Assembly: GCF_014640315.1 (NCBI RefSeq) | Contig: NZ_BMGS01000007.1 | Span: 248,001 to 312,000 of the forward strand | Length of the DNA: 64,000 nucleotides | Direction of reading: 5' to 3' | Origin: Hymenobacter glacieicola | GTDB lineage: Bacteria > Bacteroidota > Bacteroidia > Cytophagales > Hymenobacteraceae | In this document: piece after piece, positions 18,105 through 26,268 of the stretch | Position numbering within the stretch: the stretch's first letter is position 1 | Layout of the letters: every line of letters starts with the position of its first letter | Translations under genes and position numbers: made by a program | Notes under the pieces: generated by a model | Seen by the model: only the letters and a program-made list of their open reading frames with translations | The model's database searches: none | What the model was told of the DNA's origin: nothing

Positions 18105-18197
18105 GTGGCTGAACCTGAGCGGAAACCCGCGTGCCTTGTAACACGCAAGCTGGTCCGGCGCGTAGAAGTTGCTCCTTTCCCGCTTTCTTTACGCCCG

Positions 18198-19379
18198 ATG
18201 CCTCTACTCGACAAACTCAGCAGCTGGGCCGAACGGGCCGACGATGCCCTAACCCGCACCCGCGCCCGTCTGGGCCTGCTTCATCCGCTCCAGCTACTTT
18301 CCTACCGTAGCTACGGCACCCCCAACCGCCTTTACGTGAAAGGCCGCCTACTCACGGATAAGGGCATTAGTGAGCCCGATCCGTCTGACTCGCGCTGGAA
18401 CAACCTGCTGAACATGTACCGCCGCTTCGACAGCAACGAAATCAGCGGAGCCCAGCTCAGCGTGCGGCCTACCGATGGCTCTGACCACTTGGTGGTGACG
18501 GATGAGGAAGGCTATTTTACCCTGAACCTGGAGCCGAAGACGCTGCCCGAGCCGGTTGATTTTCTCTGGTACCCCGTGGATGTGCTCCTGAGCCAGGCGC
18601 CCGCCCCCTTCCCGACCCCGCCTAACCTCAGTACGCGGGCTATGGTGCTGATACCGCCCGCGGATGCGGAGTACGGCATCATCTCCGACCTGGACGATAC
18701 CGTTATCCAAACCTCGGCCACGGACCTGCTGCGCATGGCGCGCATTGTACTGCTGCGCAACGCCCGCTCCCGCCTACCCTTCAAGGGCGTGGCCGAGTTT
18801 TACCGGCAGCTGCAGCTGGGGCGCAACGGCAAGCGCAATAATCCCTTCTTCTACGTCAGCAGCTCGCCCTGGAACCTCTATGATTTGCTGGAAGACTTTC
18901 TGCAGCTCAACGACATTCCGCCCGGCCCTCTGCTGCTGCGCGATATGGCCCTCAAGCGCAAGCAAAGCACCGATGCCTCGGAGCACCACGGGCACAAGCT
19001 CAAGGAAATCGACAACCTGCTGCTGACCTACCCCACGCTCCCCTTCGTCCTCATTGGCGACTCAGGGCAAGAAGATGCCAACATTTATCGGGAGGTTGTG
19101 CGCCGTCATCCCGGCCGGATTCTAGCCATCTACATCCGCGACGTTAACCGCCCCGACCGCGCCATGCTGGTAGAGCAGGTGTCAGAAGATTTGCGGGCTG
19201 ACAAAGTGGAAATGTTGCTGGTACAGGATACGGTGCAGGCCGCCAAGCACGCTGCCAGCACGGGCCTGATCTTCCAGGCAGCCATTCCGGCCGTAGAGCA
19301 GGAAAAGCAAAAGGACGAAGCGGCCACCGACGACGCCGAGCTGGACGGCGAAGGCTCCGGTGCCCCGGTTATGCAATAG
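18198..19379 (+). CDS. App1-like phosphatidate phosphatase domain protein
   Basis: A 393-residue protein with a HAD-like App1/DUF2183 catalytic domain (PF09949), the fold of yeast phosphatidate phosphatase App1. The DxDxT motif is DLDDT with Asp164 and Asp166 (GIISDLDDTVIQTS). Downstream are YVSSSPWNLYDLLEDFL (motif II region), the HGHKLKEID lysine region and FVLIGDSGQEDANIY (acidic motif). The N-terminal part (about 40-150) is beta-rich and may position the substrate. No signal peptide or membrane segment is evident, so it is probably cytoplasmic or membrane-associated. An upstream GTG at 18105 is rejected because it abuts a terminator. Copy B of the composite repeat begins 8 nt after the stop. 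Confidence 0.88.
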   Translation: MPLLDKLSSWAERADDALTRTRARLGLLHPLQLLSYRSYGTPNRLYVKGRLLTDKGISEPDPSDSRWNNLLNMYRRFDSNEISGAQLSVRPTDGSDHLVVTDEEGYFTLNLEPKTLPEPVDFLWYPVDVLLSQAPAPFPTPPNLSTRAMVLIPPADAEYGIISDLDDTVIQTSATDLLRMARIVLLRNARSRLPFKGVAEFYRQLQLGRNGKRNNPFFYVSSSPWNLYDLLEDFLQLNDIPPGPLLLRDMALKRKQSTDASEHHGHKLKEIDNLLLTYPTLPFVLIGDSGQEDANIYREVVRRHPGRILAIYIRDVNRPDRAMLVEQVSEDLRADKVEMLLVQDTVQAAKHAASTGLIFQAAIPAVEQEKQKDEAATDDAELDGEGSGAPVMQ

Positions 19380-19386
19380 GCGAGTT

Positions 19387-19517
19387 GGTGATTTAGTGAT
19401 TAAGTAAGTTGTCATGGCGAGGAAGTACGGCGAAGCCATCCTTCCTGCCCCGTGTATTACCCTTCGGAAACGTGATAAGCCCTTACCTCCGCGCTGGAAG
19501 TAAGGGCTTATCACGTT
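19387..19517. repeat. Composite intergenic repeat, copy B (direct motif plus hairpin)
   Basis: GGTGATTTAGTGATTAAGTAAGT, then ATGGCGAG (19414-19421), then an 18-bp hairpin with arms 19469-19486 and 19500-19517 whose core AACGTGATAAGCCCTT parallels copy A (15551-15682). It lies between convergent genes and probably terminates both. The GTCATGGCGAGG part resembles a dispersed intergenic repeat known from many bacteria. Confidence 0.7.
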
Positions 19518-19637
19518 ATTAGGTATCTGGCAACTGTGAGGACGGATGACTTCGGTGCCCTTGCCACGATACGTACTTAGGAAACAACGGATGGCGGTGG
19601 GCCTTTGCCTCGTAGTAATACACTCACTACATCACTG

Positions 19638-20084
19638 TTAGCTTGAATGGTCAGCCACGACGACCCACTGTCCGGCAATCCGGCGAAAAACCAGCAGAAA
19701 ATGTCCTTGCAGGTCGCCCTGGCTGGGGCGGGCCAGGTGCCAGCGCCCGATAACCTGGGCGGCATCGAGGCTCAGGGGTTGAATCCGGAGGTTGGAAAAG
19801 TCGAGCTGACCCATAGCGGCGGCGTTGGGGTAGCTGCGGCGGTAATTATCAAGGGTAGCCTGCCAGCCGTAGGTCAGGCCGCTTTTGCCGATGAATACCA
19901 GGGAATCGTTCTGCCAGTAGCCCTGCATGAAGCCCGCCACGTCGCCGCGGTTCCAGGCTGCGGTTTGCGTAGCCAGCACGTGCGCAATGGCTTGGCGAGT
20001 AGCGGCAGAGTCAGCGGTGCCTCGGGGCGAGGTGGCGCAAGCGGTCAGCAGCGCGGCGGCAGTAACAAGGAGAAGCGGTTTCAT
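19638..20084 (-). CDS. NTF2/SnoaL-like lipoprotein (DUF4440-type)
   Basis: A 148-residue predicted lipoprotein with signal MKPLLLVTAAALLTAC and Cys16. The mature part has the cystatin-like alpha+beta pattern of the NTF2/DUF4440 superfamily: helix IAHVLATQTAAWNRGDVAGF, strand DSLVFIGK, helix WQATLDNYRRSYP, then paired strands ending HFLLVFRRIAGQWVVVADHS. Members include ketosteroid-isomerase-like enzymes and many proteins with no known reaction; active-site residues cannot be assigned. It is minus strand, about 100 nt downstream of mtgA in the same direction, and could be co-transcribed with it. Confidence 0.82.
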   Translation of the reverse strand: MKPLLLVTAAALLTACATSPRGTADSAATRQAIAHVLATQTAAWNRGDVAGFMQGYWQNDSLVFIGKSGLTYGWQATLDNYRRSYPNAAAMGQLDFSNLRIQPLSLDAAQVIGRWHLARPSQGDLQGHFLLVFRRIAGQWVVVADHSS

Positions 20085-20183
20085 GGCCGGAAGATAGCCA
20101 CTTAGGCAACTACCCCGCTACGCTTTCCGTGCTAGCTTGTAGTGTAAGCTGTTCTGCAAACCGCCTGCGCGCTAGTTCCGGCG

Positions 20184-20927
20184 CTATTTGTCCATGAGGG
20201 TACGCACGTAGGTTGTGCCGCCCAGGCGGCGCATGTTGCGCATAACCCGCTTTTGCTTGGCCCGCGCCTGGGGTCCGGGCTGAGCCGCCCGGAACCGCAA
20301 CGGATTGGGTAGCACCCCGGCCAGCAAAGCCGCTTCCGCCGGGGTGAGCTTCTTGGCTGACTTGTGAAAATACCGTTGTGAAGCAGCTTCAGCCCCGAAA
20401 ATACAGTCGCCCATTTCCGCCACGTTCATGTACATCTCCATGATCCGGCGCTTATTCCAGAGTAGCTCAATCAGCAAGGTGAAGTAGGCCTCGGCGGCCT
20501 TGCGCACGTAGCTACGCCCCGACCAGAGGAATACATTTTTGGCTACCTGCTGCGAAATTGTGCTACCGCCGCGCAGCTGCTTGCCCCCGCTCAGGTTCGA
20601 TTTGGCGGCCTTAAGCAGAGCGTCGCCATCAAAGCCGTGGTGAATCAGGAAGCGCTGGTCTTCGGCGGCTACCAGGGCCAGGGGCAGGTGGGGCGATACT
20701 TCGTCCAGGGTTTTGAAGTCGTAGTCGATGCGCCGGTCTTCTTCCCGGATGCCGTGGTAGCCCAATCCTACCGGGGCGTGGGCGCGGCGGTCCAGCATCA
20801 GCCAGGTGGCCGGGGGGCTTACCCAGCGGTACACCAGCACCCACGCCACCGACGTCAGAAAAAGAGCAGCGAGAACCTGAAGGGCGATGCGCCCGGCCCG
20901 GCGGGCCGCTTGCCTGTAATTCGTCAC
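20184..20927 (-). CDS. mtgA: Monofunctional biosynthetic peptidoglycan transglycosylase
   Basis: GT51 enzyme that polymerises lipid II into glycan strands at the periplasmic face of the inner membrane. Length is 247 residues. One N-terminal membrane anchor is at about 13-35. The catalytic Glu89 lies in LVAAEDQRFLIHHGFD. Further GT51 motifs are RGGSTISQQVAKNVFLW (119-135), ELLWNKRRIMEMYMNVAEMG (second catalytic Glu region) and PAEAALLAGVLPNP. There is no transpeptidase domain, so cross-linking must come from other proteins. The GTG start places the anchor correctly. A CAAAAGTA box (minus TACTTTTG) at 20977-20984 is 50 nt upstream. Confidence 0.95.
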   Translation of the reverse strand: MTNYRQAARRAGRIALQVLAALFLTSVAWVLVYRWVSPPATWLMLDRRAHAPVGLGYHGIREEDRRIDYDFKTLDEVSPHLPLALVAAEDQRFLIHHGFDGDALLKAAKSNLSGGKQLRGGSTISQQVAKNVFLWSGRSYVRKAAEAYFTLLIELLWNKRRIMEMYMNVAEMGDCIFGAEAASQRYFHKSAKKLTPAEAALLAGVLPNPLRFRAAQPGPQARAKQKRVMRNMRRLGGTTYVRTLMDK

Positions 20928-20976
20928 GAAATCAGCAACTAACGTAAAGTGAAATCTGCAGGCCCGGGCCCCGGGG

Positions 20977-20984
20977 CAAAAGTA
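20977..20984 (-). promoter_or_regulatory. Bacteroidota -7 box for mtgA
   Basis: Minus-strand TACTTTTG, matching TAnnTTTG, 49 nt upstream of the GTG start of mtgA in the divergent region shared with the Lon-N gene. Confidence 0.45.
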
Positions 20985-21058
20985 GCAGATTTTAGGGCGT
21001 AGGCACGGCTGGCCGGCGGTTTGCGCTTACATTTCACGTCCTTTCCGGTTGTAAAAGC

Positions 21059-21694
21059 ATGACTCGTACGCTCGCCTTGTTTCCGCTGAATCTCGTGGTT
21101 TACCCGGGAGAAAAGCTTAACCTTCACATTTTCGAGCCGCGCTACCGCCAGCTCGTGCACGACTGCGTAGCGGAAGGCATCACCTTTGGTATCCCGCCCT
21201 ACCTCAACAACAGCGTCAGTACCCTGGGCACGGAAATGCGGCTGGTGGGCGTGGCTAAAACCTACCCTTCGGGCGAAATGGACATCAAAACCCAGGCCGT
21301 TGGGGTAGTGCGCGTTGAGGAGTTCTTTCGCCAGCTGCCGGATAAGCTCTACGCGGGCGCAATTGTATCTGATCTGCCCGACGATAACACTCCCGACCCC
21401 GACCTGCACGAGCGTATCCGGACCCTGATTCAGCAGCTGTACGAGATTCTGGGGTTGCGGCGGCTGTTTCTGGACTTGCCGGCTACTTTTCGGGTGTATG
21501 ATATTGCTCACAACCTGGGCCTGAGCACGGAGCAGGAGTACGAGCTGTTAGAAGCGGCCACTGAGGCCGAGCGCCAGCAGCGGGTATTTGAGCATTTGCT
21601 GCACATTCTGCCGGTGCTGCAGGAAACGGAGCGGCTGAAAGAGCGGGTGCGCCTGAACGGCCACTTCAAAAACCTAACCCCTCCCTCCTTTTAA
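21059..21694 (+). CDS. Stand-alone Lon N-terminal (substrate-binding) domain protein
   Basis: A 211-residue protein of the LON substrate-binding domain family (PF02190), without the Lon ATPase or protease parts. It opens with the signature LALFPLNLVVYPGEKLNLHIFEPRYRQL (split here: LFPLNLVVYPGE, HIFEPRYRQLV) and has GVAKTYPSGEMDIKTQAVGV as the beta-domain core. The C-terminal half is helical. Stand-alone forms are common in Bacteroidota; they may act as adaptors or regulators, but the role is not established. It is divergent from mtgA with 131 nt between starts. Confidence 0.88.
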   Translation: MTRTLALFPLNLVVYPGEKLNLHIFEPRYRQLVHDCVAEGITFGIPPYLNNSVSTLGTEMRLVGVAKTYPSGEMDIKTQAVGVVRVEEFFRQLPDKLYAGAIVSDLPDDNTPDPDLHERIRTLIQQLYEILGLRRLFLDLPATFRVYDIAHNLGLSTEQEYELLEAATEAERQQRVFEHLLHILPVLQETERLKERVRLNGHFKNLTPPSF

Positions 21695-21791
21695 CTTTCT
21701 GTTTGGCAGCGTGTTGTGCATACTGCCTTGTTGTTTATTTCTTGTGCGCCCCTCGGATGGGCTCTGCCCGTATAGACGGGAATAGTTCTGC

Positions 21792-23018
21792 TTGCCTGTG
21801 CCGCTGTCTTCCCTGCTTCTGTATTCGTTTATTGTGGCCGCCCTTCTGCTGATGGGCTGGCTGCTGCGCCGTTTCTACCAGGAGCGGCAGTACCGGCGGC
21901 GCCCCTACGTAGCGCCGGCCCACAACAACTGGGCCCTGCAGCCCGTGCCCGCGGAGCCGCCCGCGCACCGCGTGGCCCTGCTCGGCGACCCGGGGGCCGT
22001 GGCTACGGATGGCACCGACCCCATCCTGAACCTGCTAGCGGGTTGGCAACAGGAAACCGGCCCGGCTGGCACGGTCATCATCCTCGGCGACAACGTGTAC
22101 CCAACGGGGTTGCCCGCCCCGGAGCACCCCGGCCGGGCCGCGGCCGAAGCCCGCTTCGGGGCGCTATTAGAGGCGCTGGGCCAATTTCCGGGCCAGGTAG
22201 TTTTGCTTAGCGGTAACCACGACTGGAACAAAGGCCGGCCCGATGGCTGGGAATACCTGCGGCGACAGGAAGCCTACGTGCGCGAGCAACTGCCCAAGGC
22301 CCATTACCTACCCCTTGATGGGCACCCCGGTCCAGTAACGCTGCAGCTGGCCGATAATTTACTGCTCATTGTGCTGAACACGCAGTGGTGGGTGCAGCGC
22401 GGGCCCCGGCCGGCCGCCGACCCGAAGGCGCCTTTCCGGGAACTGCGCCGCCTGCTCGAAGAAAACCGCCACCAGCGCGTGGTAGTAGCCGGGCATCATC
22501 CGCTCTACTCCAATGCCCTGCACGGGGGTAAGTTCACGGCCAAGCAGCATGTATTCCCGCTTACCACGGTGTATAAGCAAGCTTATGTGCCCCTCCCCAT
22601 CATTGGCTCCCTGCTCCCGCTCTACCGGAAGGTAGTGGGTGCGGCCGAGGATATGGCCCATCCGCGCTACCGCAAAATGCGCCGCCGTCTGCTCCGGGTC
22701 TTGCACGATTTTCCGGGCGTTATTTACGCGGCGGGTCACGACCACAACCTGCAGTATTTTCAGTACAAGGGCGGTCATTACCTTGTCAGTGGCTCAGGTA
22801 GCAAAACGGCTTTCGTGCAAAAAGGGGGACGGGCCGCATTTGTCCACGAGCACAAGGGCTTCTTCAGCTTGGATGTATACGCCCAGGGCGAAACCTGGCT
22901 TCGGACCCTGGAACCCGGCCAGGAGGAAGTGTTCCGCCTCCAATTGCAGCCCGCGCTACCGGCCACTCCAGTAGTAGTACCCCAATCAGATGAAGTGAAG
23001 CAGGCCCCCCAGGCGTAA
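21792..23018 (+). CDS. Membrane-anchored calcineurin-type metallophosphoesterase
   Basis: A 408-residue protein with one N-terminal membrane helix (about 5-25) and a metallophosphoesterase domain. Metal-binding motifs are RVALLGDPGAV (GD), IILGDNVYPTGLP (GDNVYP), LLSGNHDWNKG (GNHD), VVVAGHHPLYSN (GHHP) and YAAGHDHNLQYF (GHDH). The sequence closely resembles the phosphatase part of large Bacteroidota proteins that continue into the kinase-like domain seen here at 12210-15555 and an outer-membrane barrel; here it ends after about 20 extra residues. The start is TTG 21792 or GTG 21798, since an in-frame stop lies at 21783-21785. It abuts the next, convergent gene with no bases between stop codons. 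Confidence 0.85.
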   Translation: MPVPLSSLLLYSFIVAALLLMGWLLRRFYQERQYRRRPYVAPAHNNWALQPVPAEPPAHRVALLGDPGAVATDGTDPILNLLAGWQQETGPAGTVIILGDNVYPTGLPAPEHPGRAAAEARFGALLEALGQFPGQVVLLSGNHDWNKGRPDGWEYLRRQEAYVREQLPKAHYLPLDGHPGPVTLQLADNLLLIVLNTQWWVQRGPRPAADPKAPFRELRRLLEENRHQRVVVAGHHPLYSNALHGGKFTAKQHVFPLTTVYKQAYVPLPIIGSLLPLYRKVVGAAEDMAHPRYRKMRRRLLRVLHDFPGVIYAAGHDHNLQYFQYKGGHYLVSGSGSKTAFVQKGGRAAFVHEHKGFFSLDVYAQGETWLRTLEPGQEEVFRLQLQPALPATPVVVPQSDEVKQAPQA

Positions 23019-23930
23019 CTACCTAGGTGCGCCGGTGGCAGGCACCAGCACCCGCAGGCTGCTGGGGTTGATTTCGACCTCCACTGGGGTAGCTACGTGG
23101 TGAGGCTCCCCGTCAACCTGCAACAGCACCTGCGTTTGTCCGGGCACACTGATGCGGGCCCAGCGGCAGCACAGGCGTCGGGTATAATCTGAGGCATCGA
23201 AGCCGTTGGTATAGAGCCGGTACAAGAGCCCCGGCGCGGCCGAGTTGGGGAAGGGCTCAATCAGGCAAATCTCAAACTGACCATCATCTAGCTCCCCATC
23301 GGGGTTAATGATGACGTTGCTGCCGAAAGTGCTGGCATTAGCAATAGTGAGCATAAAGGCCGGGCCCTCCCAGGTCTCCAGATCGGTTTCGATGTGGTAC
23401 GTGGCGGGCTCGTAAGCAACATACTCCTGGGTGGCAATGCGCACGTAGGCAGCTGGACCCCGAGCATCTCCCTGGTCGAAACGCTCCACAATCAGAGCAT
23501 TAAAGCCTAAGTCGGCGAGGTGGGCCGAGAACATACCGGCTACCTGCAAGGTATCCACCGTTCGGAGCTCGTAATCCCAGGTTAGGCGCAAGGCTGGCTC
23601 GACCTCTTGTGGTATGACCAGGTCCTTGGATAGGCCGTTGCCAGAGCCCAGCGGAATAATACCCAGCGGGGTGCTCGTGCCGCTCAGCGCCTCCGCCACC
23701 AAACTTACGGTACCGTCTCCGCCGGCCGCAAACACGGCATCGAAGCTATGTTCAGCCAAGTGCTTGCGAAGCGCTACCAGATCATCGGAACCACTGGTAT
23801 GGAAAAAGGAAGCCGTGCGCCCCCTCTCCTGGCAATACCGCCGGATGGTTGCTTCTAGGTCAGTTTTATCGACATCCCCGGAAATGGGATTCAGTACAAA
23901 CAGCAACGAGTGCAACGCTAAATCAGACAT
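23019..23930 (-). CDS. Diacylglycerol/lipid kinase family protein (YegS/DgkB-like)
   Basis: A 303-residue kinase of the DAGK catalytic family, predicted to phosphorylate a lipid such as diacylglycerol or a sphingoid/phosphatidyl substrate at the cytoplasmic membrane face. Motifs are the opening strand LFVLNPISG (10-18), the nucleotide-binding GGDGT (70-74) and PLGSGNGLSKDL (93-104). A second beta domain follows (NVIINPDGELDDGQFEICLI; conserved Asp/Glu for metal binding), ending QVDGEPHHV. A -7-like CAAAAGTA at 24028-24035 lies about 100 nt upstream, overlapping the end of a hairpin. It converges on the metallophosphoesterase with no gap. Confidence 0.92.
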   Translation of the reverse strand: MSDLALHSLLFVLNPISGDVDKTDLEATIRRYCQERGRTASFFHTSGSDDLVALRKHLAEHSFDAVFAAGGDGTVSLVAEALSGTSTPLGIIPLGSGNGLSKDLVIPQEVEPALRLTWDYELRTVDTLQVAGMFSAHLADLGFNALIVERFDQGDARGPAAYVRIATQEYVAYEPATYHIETDLETWEGPAFMLTIANASTFGSNVIINPDGELDDGQFEICLIEPFPNSAAPGLLYRLYTNGFDASDYTRRLCCRWARISVPGQTQVLLQVDGEPHHVATPVEVEINPSSLRVLVPATGAPR

Positions 23931-24000
23931 GGAAAAGAGTACACTAGAGAATCGGACAAGACTAGGGCAGCCAAGCTCGACTGCTCTTGTTTAAAACGCA

Positions 24001-24026
24001 CATAGCCGACTCTAAGGTCGGCTATG
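24001..24026 (-). terminator. Hairpin after the second M48 gene
   Basis: Stem CATAGCCGAC (24001-24010) with GTCGGCTATG (24017-24026), loop of six. On the minus strand it follows the M48 stop codon by 26 nt and is followed by a short T-rich stretch (TGCGTTTT). Confidence 0.6.
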
Positions 24027-24052
24027 GCAAAAGTATTTCCTACGGGCGAAAC

Positions 24053-24865
24053 TTAGGGTTTCAAATTAGCGGGTAGGCCCTGGGGGAAATCCTCGGCGAT
24101 GTCGCGCTGCAGTTCCTCAATTCGGTTGCCGGGGTTGGGGTGAGTGCTGAGGAATTCGGGCGGGCTGCTGCCCCCGCGGTTGGCACTTTCCAGCACTTCC
24201 ATTACCTGAATCATGGCGCGGGGGTCATAACCAGCGGCGGGCGTAAAGTCAACGGCCAGCCGGTCAGCTTCCAGCTCGTCTTCCCGGCCAAAGCGCAGGG
24301 TCAGCAGCTTGCCCACCATTGCGGCGGCGGCAGCACTGGCCGCCGTACTCGGCCGCTCCGGGTCGAAAAGGCCAATGGCGGCGGCGCCGGTCAGGCCCTG
24401 GGTCAGGCGGGTTTTAGCAATCTGCTCGGCCGAATGGCGTCCTACTACGTGGCCGATTTCGTGCGCCAGTACGCCGGCTACCTGCCCCTCGGTTTTGAGG
24501 TTTTTCAGCAGGCCCGCCGTAATAAATATCTGGCCGCCGGGCAGCGCAAAGGCGTTGATGGTGTTTTCATCGGCGAGCAAGTGAAACTGAAACCGGTAGG
24601 GCGACTGACTGGCTTTCGTGCTTTGCACAATCTGCTGGCCGATGCGTTCTACGGCAGCGGCGGCTTGCTTGTCGGGGTGCAGGCCACCGTATTGTTGCGC
24701 CATTTGGGGGGCTGCTTGCAGGCCCAGGGCTATTTCCTGGTCGGCCGACATATCAACGTGCTGTACCTCACCCGTCACCTCGTTTTTCTGCGTGTTGCAG
24801 TAGTACGGGATGAAGGCAAAGGCGGCCATGACCAGCGCTATTATAAAACGAAGGTTTCCTCTCAT
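24053..24865 (-). CDS. M48 family zinc metalloprotease
   Basis: A 270-residue envelope protease. The N-terminal hydrophobic segment (about 6-23) ends in FIPYYC, so it is either a membrane anchor or an atypical lipobox at Cys23. Zinc motif HEIGH at 135-139 (VLAHEIGHVVGRHS) follows NAFALPGGQIFITAGLL (104-120). The third ligand is the Glu of EDELEADRLAVDF. The C-terminal STHPNPGNRIEELQ is shared with the other M48 protein at 17229-18041, but the two differ elsewhere and look like distinct family branches. It is likely involved in turnover of misfolded envelope proteins; partner unknown. Confidence 0.92.
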   Translation of the reverse strand: MRGNLRFIIALVMAAFAFIPYYCNTQKNEVTGEVQHVDMSADQEIALGLQAAPQMAQQYGGLHPDKQAAAAVERIGQQIVQSTKASQSPYRFQFHLLADENTINAFALPGGQIFITAGLLKNLKTEGQVAGVLAHEIGHVVGRHSAEQIAKTRLTQGLTGAAAIGLFDPERPSTAASAAAAAMVGKLLTLRFGREDELEADRLAVDFTPAAGYDPRAMIQVMEVLESANRGGSSPPEFLSTHPNPGNRIEELQRDIAEDFPQGLPANLKP

Positions 24866-25054
24866 GATTGGTGTAGGGAAGGGAGTGAATAGGGCGAAAA
24901 TAAGGCCTGATGGGCTCTAGGGCTTGTAACGCGAAGCTTACGGTAGGGTTGCTAGCTCACCTGCCGAACCCAAACGCTGCTGGCCTTCGTATGAACCACT
25001 ATTCCGGCCTGCTCCGCAGCGGGCTGCTCTCCTCCACCGCAACGTCTATCAGTC

Positions 25055-25249
25055 ATGAATCAGAAACGCACCTTCGGCAGCATTCTCACTATCTTGGGCA
25101 TCATTGGTATCATTGCCGGTGCGCTGGGCTTCCTGCAAATCGGTGGCTTAGGCTTGAGTAAGATGAATTCTCTTGTGCCCTTCTTCGTTGGCTTAATTTT
25201 CTTTTTTGCCGGCATCAACCTGGTCAAAACTACCAGCGACCGGGCTTAG
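25055..25249 (+). CDS. Small two-helix membrane protein
   Basis: A 64-residue protein with two predicted membrane helices: about 10-29 (LTILGIIGIIAGALGF) and 40-57 (LVPFFVGLIFFFAGINLV), a basic N-terminus (MNQKRTFG) and a polar tail. Small proteins of this pattern are common in Hymenobacter and relatives; no function is known. Codon use fits the genome, the start is ATG, and a strong terminator follows within 25 nt, all of which support a real gene. Confidence 0.75.
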   Translation: MNQKRTFGSILTILGIIGIIAGALGFLQIGGLGLSKMNSLVPFFVGLIFFFAGINLVKTTSDRA

Positions 25250-25270
25250 GTAGCCACTTGGCACCCACAC

Positions 25271-25322
25271 AAACGACCACGCCCCGCTTCTGACTGTGTG
25301 CAGAAGTGGGGCGTGGTCGTTT
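25271..25322. terminator. Bidirectional hairpin terminator
   Basis: Arms 25271-25292 and 25301-25322 pair over 22 bp with one G-T wobble; loop of eight. It lies between the stop codons of convergent genes (25249 and 25349). Confidence 0.85.
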
Positions 25323-25348
25323 GCTGTATTATAGCAGTAACTGAAGCT

Positions 25349-26158
25349 CTAGCTTAGATGAATTGGCAAGCCTTTGGTACGCGCAAAGGCGTATAAAGCC
25401 GAATCCAGGTTCAACCAAGCGGACTGGTAGCTGCTGCTGGTCGGGCCATTAGCAAATAACACCGTCCCGCCCTTAATAGAGCGCACAATAGCTGGGGTCT
25501 GGTCAACGGGTAGGGCCGGGCAGCCCTGGCTGCGCCCCAAGCGCCCGTGCTGGCGAATGAACTCCTGGCTTACATACTCTGCACCGTGTACTACTACGGC
25601 CCGGCTCAAGGCATTCGTATTGTAGCCGGCATCTACTCCGTGGAGCTTCAGCGACAGGCCGTGTTTGCCCTGGTATGTAGTGCCGGTTACGTAAAAGCCC
25701 AGGCTGCTCATTTCGGAACCCTCCCGGTTAGAGAAAGTGCGGGCGTATTCTTCGCCCGTAGACTTGCCGTGGGCTACCAATGTATGGTGCAGCAATCGGC
25801 CTTTGGCTACGTCAATGACCCACAGCCGCTTTTGGGTGCTGGAGCGGCTAAAGTCAACGATGGACAGAATTTGACTGCGGCTGCTAGCCGTACCGCGCTG
25901 CTGCAAGCTATAAAAGCCGATCAGGGCTCGGCGGTACACGTTCAGGGGTAGGCCGGTCGGGGTCAGGTTAGCTTGCACATAGGAAAGGGCTACGTGCTGC
26001 TCGAAAGCGGCCGTTACAAGGGCCTTTTCCTGGGGGCTCCAGGCTGCGGCAACTGGTGCCTTGTCGCGGGAAGGACTCGTCGGCGCGGCTGCCAGCGGAG
26101 AAACAACCAAGAAGAAGCTAAGGAGTACTGCGGCGGCGCCAGTTAACACGTTCGTCAT
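25349..26158 (-). CDS. Murein L,D-transpeptidase catalytic domain family protein (YkuD_2 type)
   Basis: Predicted periplasmic protein of 269 residues with a signal peptide (cleavage near residue 25). The catalytic-domain-like region (about 95-250) has HGKSTGEEYARTFSN, the His box VVVHGAEYV (His191) and the active-site GRSQGCPAL (Cys213), matching PF13645, a distant group of the YkuD L,D-transpeptidase fold. Such enzymes may cross-link peptidoglycan or attach proteins to it, but activity of this branch is less well proven than that of ErfK/YkuD proteins. It is converging on the small membrane protein gene. No partner gene is evident. Confidence 0.88.
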   Translation of the reverse strand: MTNVLTGAAAVLLSFFLVVSPLAAAPTSPSRDKAPVAAAWSPQEKALVTAAFEQHVALSYVQANLTPTGLPLNVYRRALIGFYSLQQRGTASSRSQILSIVDFSRSSTQKRLWVIDVAKGRLLHHTLVAHGKSTGEEYARTFSNREGSEMSSLGFYVTGTTYQGKHGLSLKLHGVDAGYNTNALSRAVVVHGAEYVSQEFIRQHGRLGRSQGCPALPVDQTPAIVRSIKGGTVLFANGPTSSSYQSAWLNLDSALYAFARTKGLPIHLS

Positions 26159-26268
26159 CGGCTAAATCAGTCGGGCGAAGTAAATTGCGGTGGTAAGAAC
26201 CAGTATTGTTGTCCTGGGCAGCTCAAAAATAGCACTTTTCTTCAACTACCCTTCGGGTTCCTAACTCA

